DNA of 8,394 nucleotides, from contig CAJWFY010000061.1 of assembly GCA_913031655.1 (NCBI GenBank), forward strand, positions 1 to 8,394, given 5' to 3'. Positions 1-7,557 of this stretch are shown here, piece after piece. Positions within the stretch are counted from its first letter, which is position 1; each line of letters starts with the position of its first letter. This DNA is from an uncultured Flavobacteriaceae bacterium. GTDB lineage: Bacteria > Bacteroidota > Bacteroidia > Flavobacteriales > Flavobacteriaceae. The translations under genes were made by a program, and so were the position numbers. Under the pieces are notes generated by a model. That model was not told the DNA's origin. It ran no database searches and saw nothing but the letters and a program-made list of their open reading frames with translations.

Positions 1-91
1 CTGTAAAGACAAAATCTGTTTCGTCTAATTCAATAAAATCAAATTTATATGATTTTATATTTTGAATATCTTTTTGATTAAAATAATTCAT
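1..91 (-). CDS. Start of a gene running off the left edge; possible enoyl-CoA hydratase/isomerase (crotonase) family protein, partial
   Basis: Only the first 30 codons are visible, beginning with ATG (complement of 89-91) and reading MNYFNQKDIQNIKSYKF onward to ...DETDFVFT at the edge, with no stop. The start lies 8 nt after the stop codon of the upstream carboxylase gene on the same strand, so the two are almost certainly co-transcribed. The segment with alternating acidic and hydrophobic residues (about 17-30) resembles the first beta-strands of crotonase-fold proteins, just before their usual LNRP motif, but that motif would lie outside the window. Carboxyltransferase subunits of this type are commonly followed by a methylglutaconyl-CoA hydratase or by the biotin carboxylase subunit. 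The coding call is fairly safe. The family call rests mostly on context and is weak. Confidence 0.5.
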   Translation of the reverse strand, partial: MNYFNQKDIQNIKSYKFDFIELDETDFVFT

Positions 92-99
92 AGTAAATA

Positions 100-1698
100 T
101 TACATTCTAAATATTCCAAAGGAACTAGATCCTTTTATTTCATTACTGTAAACAGTTGCTAAAGCAAGGGATAAATATTTCCTTGTATCTGTTGGATCAA
201 TAACTCCATCATCCCATACTTCTGATGTAGTATGCCAAACACTAGCCTTTTCATCAGCCTGTTCAGCCAGCTTTTTCTTTTCTATTTTAAGTTTCTCTTC
301 ATCAATAACTTTATTTAATGAAGATGCCGAATTTCTTTTCACAATTTCCATTACACCAGACAACTGATCTGCTCCCATAACACCAGATTTTGCATTGGGA
401 TATGAAAATAAAAATCGAGGCTCAAAAGATCTGCCACACATTGCATAATTTCCAGCACCATAAGAATTACCCACCTGAAGACTAATATGTGGGACTGTGC
501 TTCCAGAAACTGCATGAATTAGTTGAGATCCTACGTTAATCATACCACCTTGTTCATGCTTTTTTCCTACCATAAATCCTGTTGTATTGTGAATAAATAG
601 TAAAGGAGTATTTGATTTATTAGCCAATTGTATAAAATGTGTTGCTTTTCTAGCTGACTCGATAAAAATGACTCCATTATTAGCGATAATTCCAACAGGA
701 TAACCGTTGATTTTTGTCCAACAGCAAAACATTGTTCTGCCATAATTTTCTTTAAACTCAATAAATTCAGAACTGTCAACAAATCTTTTAACAAGATCTC
801 TTATGTCGAAAGGTTTTTTTAAATGTGAAGGAATAATTCCTAAAATCTCTTTTTTATCAAATTTCGGTTCAGTTGCGTCATTTTCATACTTAATTTCTGT
901 TGGCTGCTTAATTTTTTTAATTAAATTTTTTGTTATTTCTAAAGCGTCCTTTTCGTCTTTAGCTAAAAAGTCTGAAACACCTGAAATACTACTATGCATT
1001 TGAGCTCCTCCTAATTCCTCATCATCAGCAATTTCGTTAGTTGCCATTTTTACTAATGGTGGTCCAGCTAAAAATACTTTAGCGGTATTCTTTTGAAAAA
1101 TTGAATAGTCAGACATTCCTGGAACATAAGCTCCACCTGCTGTTGCATTACCAAAAACTACAGATATTGTTGGTATTCCTTCTTTAGATCTTCTAGACAT
1201 CTCCAAGAAAAACTTGCCATAATTATTAAAAACTCTATCTTGATCTGGTAAATTAGCTCCACCGCTTTCAACAAGGTTTATGGTTAATAATTTATTTTCA
1301 CTAGCAATTTGCGATAACCTTAGGTTTTTTAAACTTGTGGCATAATCAATTGCACCTGCTTTTCTTGTAGAAACATTGGCATTTATTAAGCAAAGTACAT
1401 CAGACACATATCCTAATACTACCACTGTAGTTCCCCCAGCACCAAATCCACTTTCATGCTTTAATCCAGCAAGAGGCATTAACTCTATATAAGGTTTCTT
1501 TTTGTCAAGCAACAAATCAATTTTTTCTCTAGCAAGGAGTTTTTTTCTAATTCTGGTTCTTTTAATTTTCTCTTTGCTTCCTTCAGTTTTTGATAATTTG
1601 TAATACGAGTTAAGCTCTTTCAATAATTTCATCATTGAAATTTCATTTTCGATAAAATTTGAACTTAAAACATCCACAATGGGCTTTCGAACTTTCAT
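100..1698 (-). CDS. Acyl-CoA carboxylase carboxyltransferase (beta) subunit, methylcrotonyl/geranyl-CoA carboxylase type
   Basis: The protein has 532 residues, the usual length for MCC/GCC beta subunits. These cytoplasmic enzymes transfer CO2 from carboxybiotin on the alpha subunit to an enoyl-CoA or acyl-CoA, as in leucine catabolism (3-methylcrotonyl-CoA to 3-methylglutaconyl-CoA) or acyclic terpene breakdown. Visible landmarks are SSNFIENE (12-19), the N-terminal crotonase-like domain with ESGGANLPDQD (144-154), FGNATAGGAYVPGMSDY (182-198), VFLAGPPLVKMAT (208-220) and DEELGGAQMH (226-235). The C-terminal domain has NNGVIFIESARKA (340-352), GNSYGAGNYAMCGR (410-423), WDDGVIDPTDTR (495-506) and the terminal FGIFRM (527-532), which is characteristic of MCC/GCC beta subunits. 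The ATG at 1698 gives a full-length N-terminus; its leader is A/T-rich with no Shine-Dalgarno, as usual in Bacteroidota. The next gene begins 8 nt after the stop. The family is certain. The substrate is not: the central RRSKEGIPTISVVFG segment also recalls actinobacterial AccD-type paralogues of unclear specificity, so I give no symbol. Confidence 0.93.
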   Translation of the reverse strand: MKVRKPIVDVLSSNFIENEISMMKLLKELNSYYKLSKTEGSKEKIKRTRIRKKLLAREKIDLLLDKKKPYIELMPLAGLKHESGFGAGGTTVVVLGYVSDVLCLINANVSTRKAGAIDYATSLKNLRLSQIASENKLLTINLVESGGANLPDQDRVFNNYGKFFLEMSRRSKEGIPTISVVFGNATAGGAYVPGMSDYSIFQKNTAKVFLAGPPLVKMATNEIADDEELGGAQMHSSISGVSDFLAKDEKDALEITKNLIKKIKQPTEIKYENDATEPKFDKKEILGIIPSHLKKPFDIRDLVKRFVDSSEFIEFKENYGRTMFCCWTKINGYPVGIIANNGVIFIESARKATHFIQLANKSNTPLLFIHNTTGFMVGKKHEQGGMINVGSQLIHAVSGSTVPHISLQVGNSYGAGNYAMCGRSFEPRFLFSYPNAKSGVMGADQLSGVMEIVKRNSASSLNKVIDEEKLKIEKKKLAEQADEKASVWHTTSEVWDDGVIDPTDTRKYLSLALATVYSNEIKGSSSFGIFRM

Positions 1699-1938
1699 TA
1701 AATAAAAATATAATTAAGTAATATTAAATTTAAAAATACAAAAAAAATAAAAAAAATGTGACTATTTGGCCAGGATCAACACTTTCTTATAGATTAAAAA
1801 CAAAAAAAGTTAAATTTTCCGATTACAACATAGTATCAACAAAACAATAAAGTATAACGAAAAGATTTATATCTTGTACTCTATGGCGTTGAAAAGGAAT
1901 TGATATTTCTGAATTAAAAACTAACAAAACAAAACAAT
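1699..1938. other. Divergent intergenic region between the carboxylase and acyl-CoA synthetase genes
   Basis: This 240-nt stretch lies between two genes transcribed away from each other, so it must hold the start signals for the right-hand gene and probably for the left-hand operon. It is very A/T-rich, with poly-A runs at about 1738-1756. The only richer patch is around 1757-1780 (ACTATTTGGCCAGGATC). I find no convincing pair of Bacteroidota promoter elements (TTG at -33 with TAnnTTTG at -7), no structured RNA, no tRNA and no credible small gene. The 20 nt before the synthetase start are A-rich (ACAAAACAAAACAAT), the kind of leader that replaces a Shine-Dalgarno in this phylum. Confidence 0.7.
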
Positions 1939-3603
1939 ATGAATGATGAATTATTTGATTTTCCTTTCTATAAATGGGAAAAAGAATTAGCAGATAAGCC
2001 ATTTCTTAAACAACCATTTGGATCCCTTTGGGAAACTTACACATGGACCGAAGCTGGTCTTATGGCTAGAAAATTAGCAACTGGTCTTAAAAGTTTAGGT
2101 TTAGAAAAAGACAGTCATATTGGATTAATTTCTAAGAATTGTAGAGAATGGATTATAGCGGATTTAGCCATTTCAATGGCAGGATACATTTCTGTTCCAT
2201 TTTTTCCAACCTTAAATTCCAAAGAAGTAGGTAATTTATTAGAATTTGGTGATGTTAAAGCTCTTTTTGTAGGAAAGTTAGAAAACTGGGAAGAAATGAA
2301 AAAAGGCGTTAGTAGCGATATGCCTACAATAGCATTTCCCCATTATAAAGACCATTCTAAAATTAGCACAGGACATCAATGGCATGATTTTTTAAATAAA
2401 TTTGATCCACAAACAGAAAATTTTATTCCAAAATTAAAAGATATTTGGACTATAATCTTTACCTCAGGAACAACAGGTGACCCAAAAGGAGTTGTTCTTT
2501 CATATGAGACACTTTATAATACTAAAAGAATTACAGAAAACGGAAATCCCCTAAGAGTTGACATGAAAGGGGATAATGACTTTATTTCATACATGCCATT
2601 GAATCATATTTTTGAAAGAATTGTTATAGAACATACTGCTTTTAGGTATGGAGGAACGCTTTCATTTGTTGAATCTTTAGAAACTTTTGGACAAAATTTA
2701 AACGATATAAAACCAACGGCTTTCCAAGGAGTTCCAAGAATTTACACAAAGTTTCAAGAAAAAATATTAATGAAAATGCCACAAAAGAAGCTTTCAAAAC
2801 TTCTAAAAATTCCGGTAGTTTCCTGGCTAGTTAAAAAGAAATTAAAAGGTGCTTTAGGAATGTCTAGGGCTAAAGCTTTAGTAACCGGAGCTGCAGCAAT
2901 GCCATTAGAGCTATTAGACTGGTATAGAAGTATTGGCATTTATATTACAAATGGTTACGGTATGACAGAAAACTGCGCTACATGTACAAATTTAAACCCG
3001 CACCAACCTTTAGGGAGGGGGTCAGTAGGACAAGCCGTTCCGGGTGTAGAATTAAAAATCAGTGATCAGGGAGAAATTTTAATGAAAGGCCCTTTCATAT
3101 TAAGTTGTTACTATAAAAATGAGGAGATAACTCAAGAAACCTTAAAAGGTGGTTGGCTGCATACAGGAGATAAAGGACGTATTGATAATGATGGCTTCCT
3201 TTATATAACTGGTAGGATTAAAGACATGTTCAAAACTGCTAAGGGGGAGTATATAGAGCCAGGAGTTTTAGAATCATATTTTGGAAATGTTTCTGAATTC
3301 TCTCAAACATGTATCGTTGGTCTCAACTGTGTTCAACCCATTCTTTTAGCAGTTCCTACAGAATTAGCTATTAAAAATAAAGAACGTATAACCAAAAAAT
3401 TAGTTGATATTTTAGAGAAAGTTAACTCCGATCTAGATGGTTATAAAAAAATCTCTAAAATTATATTAGTAAAAGAAGATTGGTTGCCTGAAAACGGAAT
3501 GACCACTCCTACTCTTAAAATTAAGCGAGCCAAAATTGATGAAAAGTTTTCTCAGAACTATGTTGAATGGGAAAAAAATAATGAATCTGTTATTTGGGAG
3601 TAA
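1939..3603 (+). CDS. AMP-forming long-chain acyl-CoA synthetase (fatty-acid CoA ligase family)
   Basis: This 554-residue enzyme of the ANL adenylating superfamily would activate a carboxylic acid with ATP and join it to CoA through an acyl-adenylate. The full motif set is present: P-loop TSGTTGDPKG (175-184), MPLNHIFERI (219-228), NGYGMTEN (338-345), GWLHTGDKGRIDNDGF (405-420), the hinge TGRIKDMFKTAKGEYIEP (424-441), and the C-terminal catalytic-lysine region TPTLKIKR (523-530), with Lys527 in the position of the adenylation lysine. The segment from MPLNHIFERI to NGYGMTEN and the GxTxTLKIKR end match the long-chain (FadD15/FACL) branch rather than acetyl-CoA synthetase. There is no signal peptide or membrane segment, so it is cytoplasmic or peripheral. 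The ATG at 1939 follows an A-rich leader without Shine-Dalgarno. The next gene starts 5 nt after the stop, indicating an operon. Chain length and branching preference cannot be read from the sequence. Confidence 0.93.
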   Translation: MNDELFDFPFYKWEKELADKPFLKQPFGSLWETYTWTEAGLMARKLATGLKSLGLEKDSHIGLISKNCREWIIADLAISMAGYISVPFFPTLNSKEVGNLLEFGDVKALFVGKLENWEEMKKGVSSDMPTIAFPHYKDHSKISTGHQWHDFLNKFDPQTENFIPKLKDIWTIIFTSGTTGDPKGVVLSYETLYNTKRITENGNPLRVDMKGDNDFISYMPLNHIFERIVIEHTAFRYGGTLSFVESLETFGQNLNDIKPTAFQGVPRIYTKFQEKILMKMPQKKLSKLLKIPVVSWLVKKKLKGALGMSRAKALVTGAAAMPLELLDWYRSIGIYITNGYGMTENCATCTNLNPHQPLGRGSVGQAVPGVELKISDQGEILMKGPFILSCYYKNEEITQETLKGGWLHTGDKGRIDNDGFLYITGRIKDMFKTAKGEYIEPGVLESYFGNVSEFSQTCIVGLNCVQPILLAVPTELAIKNKERITKKLVDILEKVNSDLDGYKKISKIILVKEDWLPENGMTTPTLKIKRAKIDEKFSQNYVEWEKNNESVIWE

Positions 3604-3608
3604 ATTTA

Positions 3609-4631
3609 ATGGTATTTATTTTATTAATTTTTATTGCTTTTCTTTTAGGCTTTTTTCTTAAAGCTAAATCAGAAGATAAAGTTCTTGATTCGTATGTAAA
3701 CAAACTCATTTCTATAGCTAAATCAAAAGATATTCCTGAACTAATCACAGGAAAAACTGGTTACGCAAAAAATATTGATATTAAATTATTTTATGAGGAA
3801 TTATGTCAAACTAACAATCCTGTAGCAACAGTATTATTGATTAATGGTGCGTCAGAAACAATGATCCAGTGGCCAGATCAAATGATAAGAACAATACTAA
3901 AAAATAAATTCAGGGTTATAAGATTCGACAATAGAGGGTTGGGGCAGTCTGATTGGATAAGTAATTGGTCTAAATATAATTCATACAGTCTTACAGAAAT
4001 GGCTAATGACACACTAGCAGTTGCTAACCATTTAAATATTAAAAAATTTCATATTATTGGCTACTCTATGGGTGGAATGATTGGACAAATAATTGCGATT
4101 AATTATCCGGAAAAGCTGCTTTCATTCACCTCACTTATGTCAACAGCTCATTTATTTGATCCAGAAGCTGAAAAAGCTGATTCAAAAAGATTTGGTCAGT
4201 TAAAAAAAATGATATTTAATTATAGAAATAGTAAAAGAGATATTGATAAAGTTTTAAATTTTCATTTTAAATTAGACCATTTATTTCATGGGACTGATAA
4301 TCATATTTTTAATCAAGAAAAACAGATTTTAAAAACTCTTTATGAAATAAAACACAGAAATGGATTTAACAAGAATGCTTTTGATCAGCACAGAAAAGCA
4401 ATCAAAAAATCTGGATCAAGATATAGGAAGTTAAAGAAAATCCAAACTCCTACCTTAATTATTCATGGTTCAGATGATTTATTAATTAAACCTAGTCACT
4501 CTGAAAAAATGGCATCCTTAATTCATGGGTCCCAACTAGTCATAATTAAGGGTATGGGACATGATTTTAATAAAAACTTTAAGAATCAAATAAATAGTAT
4601 CATTTTGCCACATATAATGATGAATTCATAA
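3609..4631 (+). CDS. Alpha/beta hydrolase with one N-terminal membrane anchor
   Basis: Using the ATG at 3609, the protein has 340 residues. Residues 2-17 form one strongly hydrophobic helix followed by Lys18 and Lys20. The fold then reads as a classic alpha/beta hydrolase: a strand and oxyanion region LLINGASETMIQWP (76-89), RVIRFDNRGLGQSDW (102-116), nucleophile elbow GYSMGG (151-156) with Ser153, the acid in IIHGSDDLLI (284-293) with Asp290 as the likely residue, and GMGHDF (315-320) with His318. The catalytic triad is therefore intact. The MIQWP and RFDNRGLGQSD signatures recall esterases annotated near RdmC-like methylesterases, but the substrate is unknown. An in-frame TTG at 3594 would add five residues and overlap the synthetase stop; the ATG 5 nt after that stop is the more natural start. 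Tight coupling to an acyl-CoA synthetase suggests it frees a carboxylic acid from an ester, or less likely hydrolyses a thioester. Confidence 0.88.
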   Translation: MVFILLIFIAFLLGFFLKAKSEDKVLDSYVNKLISIAKSKDIPELITGKTGYAKNIDIKLFYEELCQTNNPVATVLLINGASETMIQWPDQMIRTILKNKFRVIRFDNRGLGQSDWISNWSKYNSYSLTEMANDTLAVANHLNIKKFHIIGYSMGGMIGQIIAINYPEKLLSFTSLMSTAHLFDPEAEKADSKRFGQLKKMIFNYRNSKRDIDKVLNFHFKLDHLFHGTDNHIFNQEKQILKTLYEIKHRNGFNKNAFDQHRKAIKKSGSRYRKLKKIQTPTLIIHGSDDLLIKPSHSEKMASLIHGSQLVIIKGMGHDFNKNFKNQINSIILPHIMMNS

Positions 4632-4734
4632 AAAAAGTATAAAGTTTTAATTATATTAGTATTTTAGCACTGATATTATTAAACATTTCAAAAAAAACCA
4701 AATACAACTATTAAAGTAAATCAAATCAAAAATT
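4632..4734. other. Intergenic gap before the TonB-dependent receptor
   Basis: This 103-nt A/T-rich gap has no evident hairpin terminator after the hydrolase gene, so read-through into the receptor is possible. It is long enough to hold a separate promoter. The best partial match to a Bacteroidota -7 element is TATTTTAG at 4660-4667, which has one mismatch and lacks a clear upstream TTG. The last 25 nt before the receptor start are A-rich with no Shine-Dalgarno. Confidence 0.5.
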
Positions 4735-7461
4735 ATGAAAATTAAATTTTATTTATCCAGTTTGACGTTATTATTAGCTACATTTTTTATGGTTAACGCA
4801 CAAACTAACACTGTAACAGGTAAAATTACAGATGGCATAGATGCTCTATATGGAGTTAATGTAATCATTCAAGGAACTAGCACTGGCGTAGTGACTAATG
4901 ACAACGGGGTCTTTACAATATCATCTGATAAAGACTTGCCTTGGACCTTAGAAATAAGCTCATTAGGCTTTGAAGGACAAACTCTTAAAGTTAATTCTAA
5001 AAACCAAAACATCTCATTGTCTTTAAAGACTGGAGAAGCGCTTGATGAAGTTGTTATCTCAGGTTCCAGAAAAGCTGAAAAAGCAATTAATGCTGCTTCT
5101 GCTATTCAAATATTGAGTGCAAAACAAATAGAAAATAAATCTGCTTTTAATTCCCTTGTCCTTCTTGAAGATATGGTAGGAGTTCAAATTGATAAACATG
5201 GCGCCAACAGAACATCAGTTGCATTAAGAGACAATGTTGATATGTTCACTACTTCAACTCTTGTTATGTTGGACTACAGAGCATTAAATGTAACTGGAAT
5301 TAATTTCTTTGATGCTGACGTTAGTAACCTAAGTAATCTTGATTTAGAAAGAGTAGAGGTTGTATTGGGTCCTGCATCTGCATTATATGGTCCTGGCGTT
5401 GGTGCTGGTGTTGTACATTATTTATCTAAAGATCCTTTTAAATATCCAGGTACATCAATTAATTTACAAACAGGAGGTTTCAATAAAGGTGGAAGTTTTA
5501 ATGTGAACATGTTTAAAATGGATTTCAGACATGCAGTAAGCAATGATGATAATACATTTGGATATAAATTCAATCTTAAATATGGAGAAAATGAAGATTT
5601 TGATTATCCAGAAGCCACAGTTGCTCAATTTGCAAATGAAATAACAGATGCAGCATCTGGAAGAGTTGTAAATAATATTGGTGGTAAATTAAATGACAGA
5701 AACTCGCAAAGAGGAGCTGATGCAACTATCTACTATAGACCTTCTAATGATTTCTCTGTAACTACAGTAGCAGGTATAAATGAGGTTGCTGCTAATATTT
5801 TAATAGAAGCTACAGGCGAAACTAGAGCATCTCAAACTGTAGGATTTATTCAAACAAGAATTCAATCTGGTAATTTATTTGCACAATACAATTATACAGA
5901 TACCTCTAACCCATCTGAGGATAAATACCGTGGATATAATTACAGAACCGGCGTAACATCTGGTGTTGAAAGCAAACAAAGTCAGTTTCAACTTCAATAT
6001 GAGCTAGCTTTCGATCAAATCAATACAAACATGTCAATTGGACTTGAAAATAAAAGTGCAAAGTTTAACACTGATACTGGTACTTTTGGAAGATATGAAG
6101 ACGATGATAATTATAATGTTTATGGAGCTTATTTTTCTACAAAAACAAAACTTTCTGATAAGTTAAATCTACAGCTTGCAGGTAGATACGATAAGTATCC
6201 TCAAATTGGAGAATCTTCATTTGCACCAAGAGCAGCACTTGTATACAAACCTAGCAATAGACACAGTATGAGACTTACATTCAACAAAGCTTTCATAGGT
6301 CCAACTGCTCTAAATTTATTTGTTGATTTAGCTGTTCAAAAATTACCAGGAGGTTATGGTAATGTATGGGTTTATGGAAATAAAAATACTCAAACTTTTA
6401 ATAATATTTCTACATCATTCTTAGTACCAGGGATACCATCAAACGCAGGAATTGGTATGAACATATCTACTGCTTATGCTGTAGCCACTGCTACTATAGC
6501 CCCTCTTTTAGCGGGGACACCTTTACAAGCATTTATCCCTTTTATTACATCTCAAAATACACTTGCTGGAATAGCGGGGCTTAACCAATTCTCTAAAGGT
6601 GTTTTATTAACTTTAACTGGAAAACCCTTTGGTGCTTTGGTAGAAGGAAATAAATCAACACTTGGTAAAGAAACAACTTACGAGTTTGGTTACAAAGGAA
6701 TGCTTTCAAGCAAAACAACATTTAGCTTTAATGTGTATAATTCTATTAAAGAAAATTTTGTTTCTCTTGAACAATTAAGCCCACTTGTTGCACTTCCAAA
6801 TTTAGGGCCTGACTTGGGTGCAGCTGTAAATTCTTATTTCACTAGTGCATTTACGCCTGTATATGGACCAGCATACGGACCATACTACGCTACTTTATTA
6901 TCTAACAGTTATACAGCTGTTGGTAATGGTTTAGCTGCAAGAGGAGCAGTTGCAACAATACAAACTGATCAAGCACCTGACAATGGAGAACCAAATGTAA
7001 TGATGGGGTATGTAAATTATGGTAAAGTTAATTACTGGGGATTTGAAAGTAGTTTAAAATGGAGAGCAAGTGATAATTTAACACTTTACGGAAACTATTC
7101 TACTGTTAGTCAAACTGTATTTAAACAAGATGATTTAGGAAGCTTATTAGAGACAGGTTCTTGGGCATTAAATCATGCAGCACGCAGATTTAAGGCAGGA
7201 TTTTCATACGATAATGGAAGGAAGTGGAATATAGGAGTTGGGTACAAGTATGATGGTGGTTATGATGTGCTTGCTGGATCTCTTTTTTCAGGACATGTTA
7301 AGCCTAGAAACGTTGTTGATACTAACTTAGGTTACGACATTAATGTAAAAACAAAACTTAGTATGAACATTGCAAACCTAATGGATGAACAATATAGTAT
7401 GTTCCCAAATATGCCACAAATAGGAAGACAAGTTATGTTCTCATTAAAACATGATTTTTAA
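4735..7461 (+). CDS. TonB-dependent outer-membrane receptor with carboxypeptidase-regulatory-like N-terminal domain
   Basis: This 908-residue protein would carry a ligand across the outer membrane using energy from TonB-ExbBD. Residues 1-23 are a signal peptide (MKIKFYLSSL, hydrophobic core, MVNAQ). Residues about 26-98 form a carboxypeptidase-D regulatory-like beta-sandwich (TVTGKITDG; VTNDNGVFTI), typical of Bacteroidota receptors. A TonB-box-like DEVVISGS follows at 104-111. The plug spans about 115-232 and contains the LERVEVVLGPASALYGPG signature (204-221). The beta-barrel fills 240-908, with APRAALVYKPS (497-507) and a C-terminal strand ending in Phe (VMFSLKHDF), as expected for BAM-dependent insertion. 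Odd features are two long apolar Gly/Ala/Pro-rich stretches at about 562-640 and 680-750. No SusD-like lipoprotein follows, so it is not a SusC/SusD polysaccharide system, and no siderophore genes are adjacent. The ligand is unknown; the neighbours hint at a lipid-like compound. The family call is firm. Confidence 0.95.
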   Translation: MKIKFYLSSLTLLLATFFMVNAQTNTVTGKITDGIDALYGVNVIIQGTSTGVVTNDNGVFTISSDKDLPWTLEISSLGFEGQTLKVNSKNQNISLSLKTGEALDEVVISGSRKAEKAINAASAIQILSAKQIENKSAFNSLVLLEDMVGVQIDKHGANRTSVALRDNVDMFTTSTLVMLDYRALNVTGINFFDADVSNLSNLDLERVEVVLGPASALYGPGVGAGVVHYLSKDPFKYPGTSINLQTGGFNKGGSFNVNMFKMDFRHAVSNDDNTFGYKFNLKYGENEDFDYPEATVAQFANEITDAASGRVVNNIGGKLNDRNSQRGADATIYYRPSNDFSVTTVAGINEVAANILIEATGETRASQTVGFIQTRIQSGNLFAQYNYTDTSNPSEDKYRGYNYRTGVTSGVESKQSQFQLQYELAFDQINTNMSIGLENKSAKFNTDTGTFGRYEDDDNYNVYGAYFSTKTKLSDKLNLQLAGRYDKYPQIGESSFAPRAALVYKPSNRHSMRLTFNKAFIGPTALNLFVDLAVQKLPGGYGNVWVYGNKNTQTFNNISTSFLVPGIPSNAGIGMNISTAYAVATATIAPLLAGTPLQAFIPFITSQNTLAGIAGLNQFSKGVLLTLTGKPFGALVEGNKSTLGKETTYEFGYKGMLSSKTTFSFNVYNSIKENFVSLEQLSPLVALPNLGPDLGAAVNSYFTSAFTPVYGPAYGPYYATLLSNSYTAVGNGLAARGAVATIQTDQAPDNGEPNVMMGYVNYGKVNYWGFESSLKWRASDNLTLYGNYSTVSQTVFKQDDLGSLLETGSWALNHAARRFKAGFSYDNGRKWNIGVGYKYDGGYDVLAGSLFSGHVKPRNVVDTNLGYDINVKTKLSMNIANLMDEQYSMFPNMPQIGRQVMFSLKHDF

Positions 7462-7482
7462 AAAATAATAACATATATTTAT

Positions 7483-7515
7483 AAAAAAAGAGCAATTAAT
7501 TTTGCTCTTTTTTTT
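7483..7515 (+). terminator. Rho-independent terminator after the TonB-dependent receptor
   Basis: A hairpin starts 22 nt after the receptor stop codon. AAAAAAAGAGCAA (7483-7495) pairs with TTGCTCTTTTTTT (7502-7514) around the 6-nt loop TTAATT. The 6-bp core GAGCAA/TTGCTC is flanked by A:T pairs, and the 3' arm runs into a tract of eight T (7508-7515). The A-tract on the other side would allow weak bidirectional function. It separates the receptor from the flavoprotein gene that starts 42 nt later. Confidence 0.88.
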
Positions 7516-7557
7516 ATTCAAAAAAAACATAAATTTTACAAAAAAACTTTAATAAAA

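Noticed and set aside
567..1003. Short open frames on both strands inside the carboxylase gene
   Set aside because: They overlap a well-supported carboxyltransferase gene in other frames and show no family features; they are by-products of AT-rich coding sequence.
1883..1903. Tiny upstream frame MALKRN before the synthetase
   Set aside because: Six codons with no attenuator structure around it; expected by chance.
1874..1911. Possible Bacteroidota promoter: TTG at 1874-1876 and TATTTCTG at 1904-1911
   Set aside because: The -7-like element has a mismatch and the spacing of 27 nt is outside the usual range of about 17-23 nt; the other TTG at 1889-1891 is too close.
2754..2939. 61-codon minus-strand open frame
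   Set aside because: It is antisense to the acyl-CoA synthetase in a region that codes for conserved family sequence.
3594..3608. TTG start for the hydrolase, overlapping the synthetase stop
   Set aside because: The ATG at 3609 is a stronger start codon, sits 5 nt after the synthetase stop, and gives a protein beginning directly at the membrane helix. The TTG adds only MGVNL.
4735..7461. Polysaccharide utilisation locus (SusC/SusD pair)
   Set aside because: No SusD-like lipoprotein gene follows; a terminator and a flavoprotein gene do. No glycoside hydrolase is present in the window.
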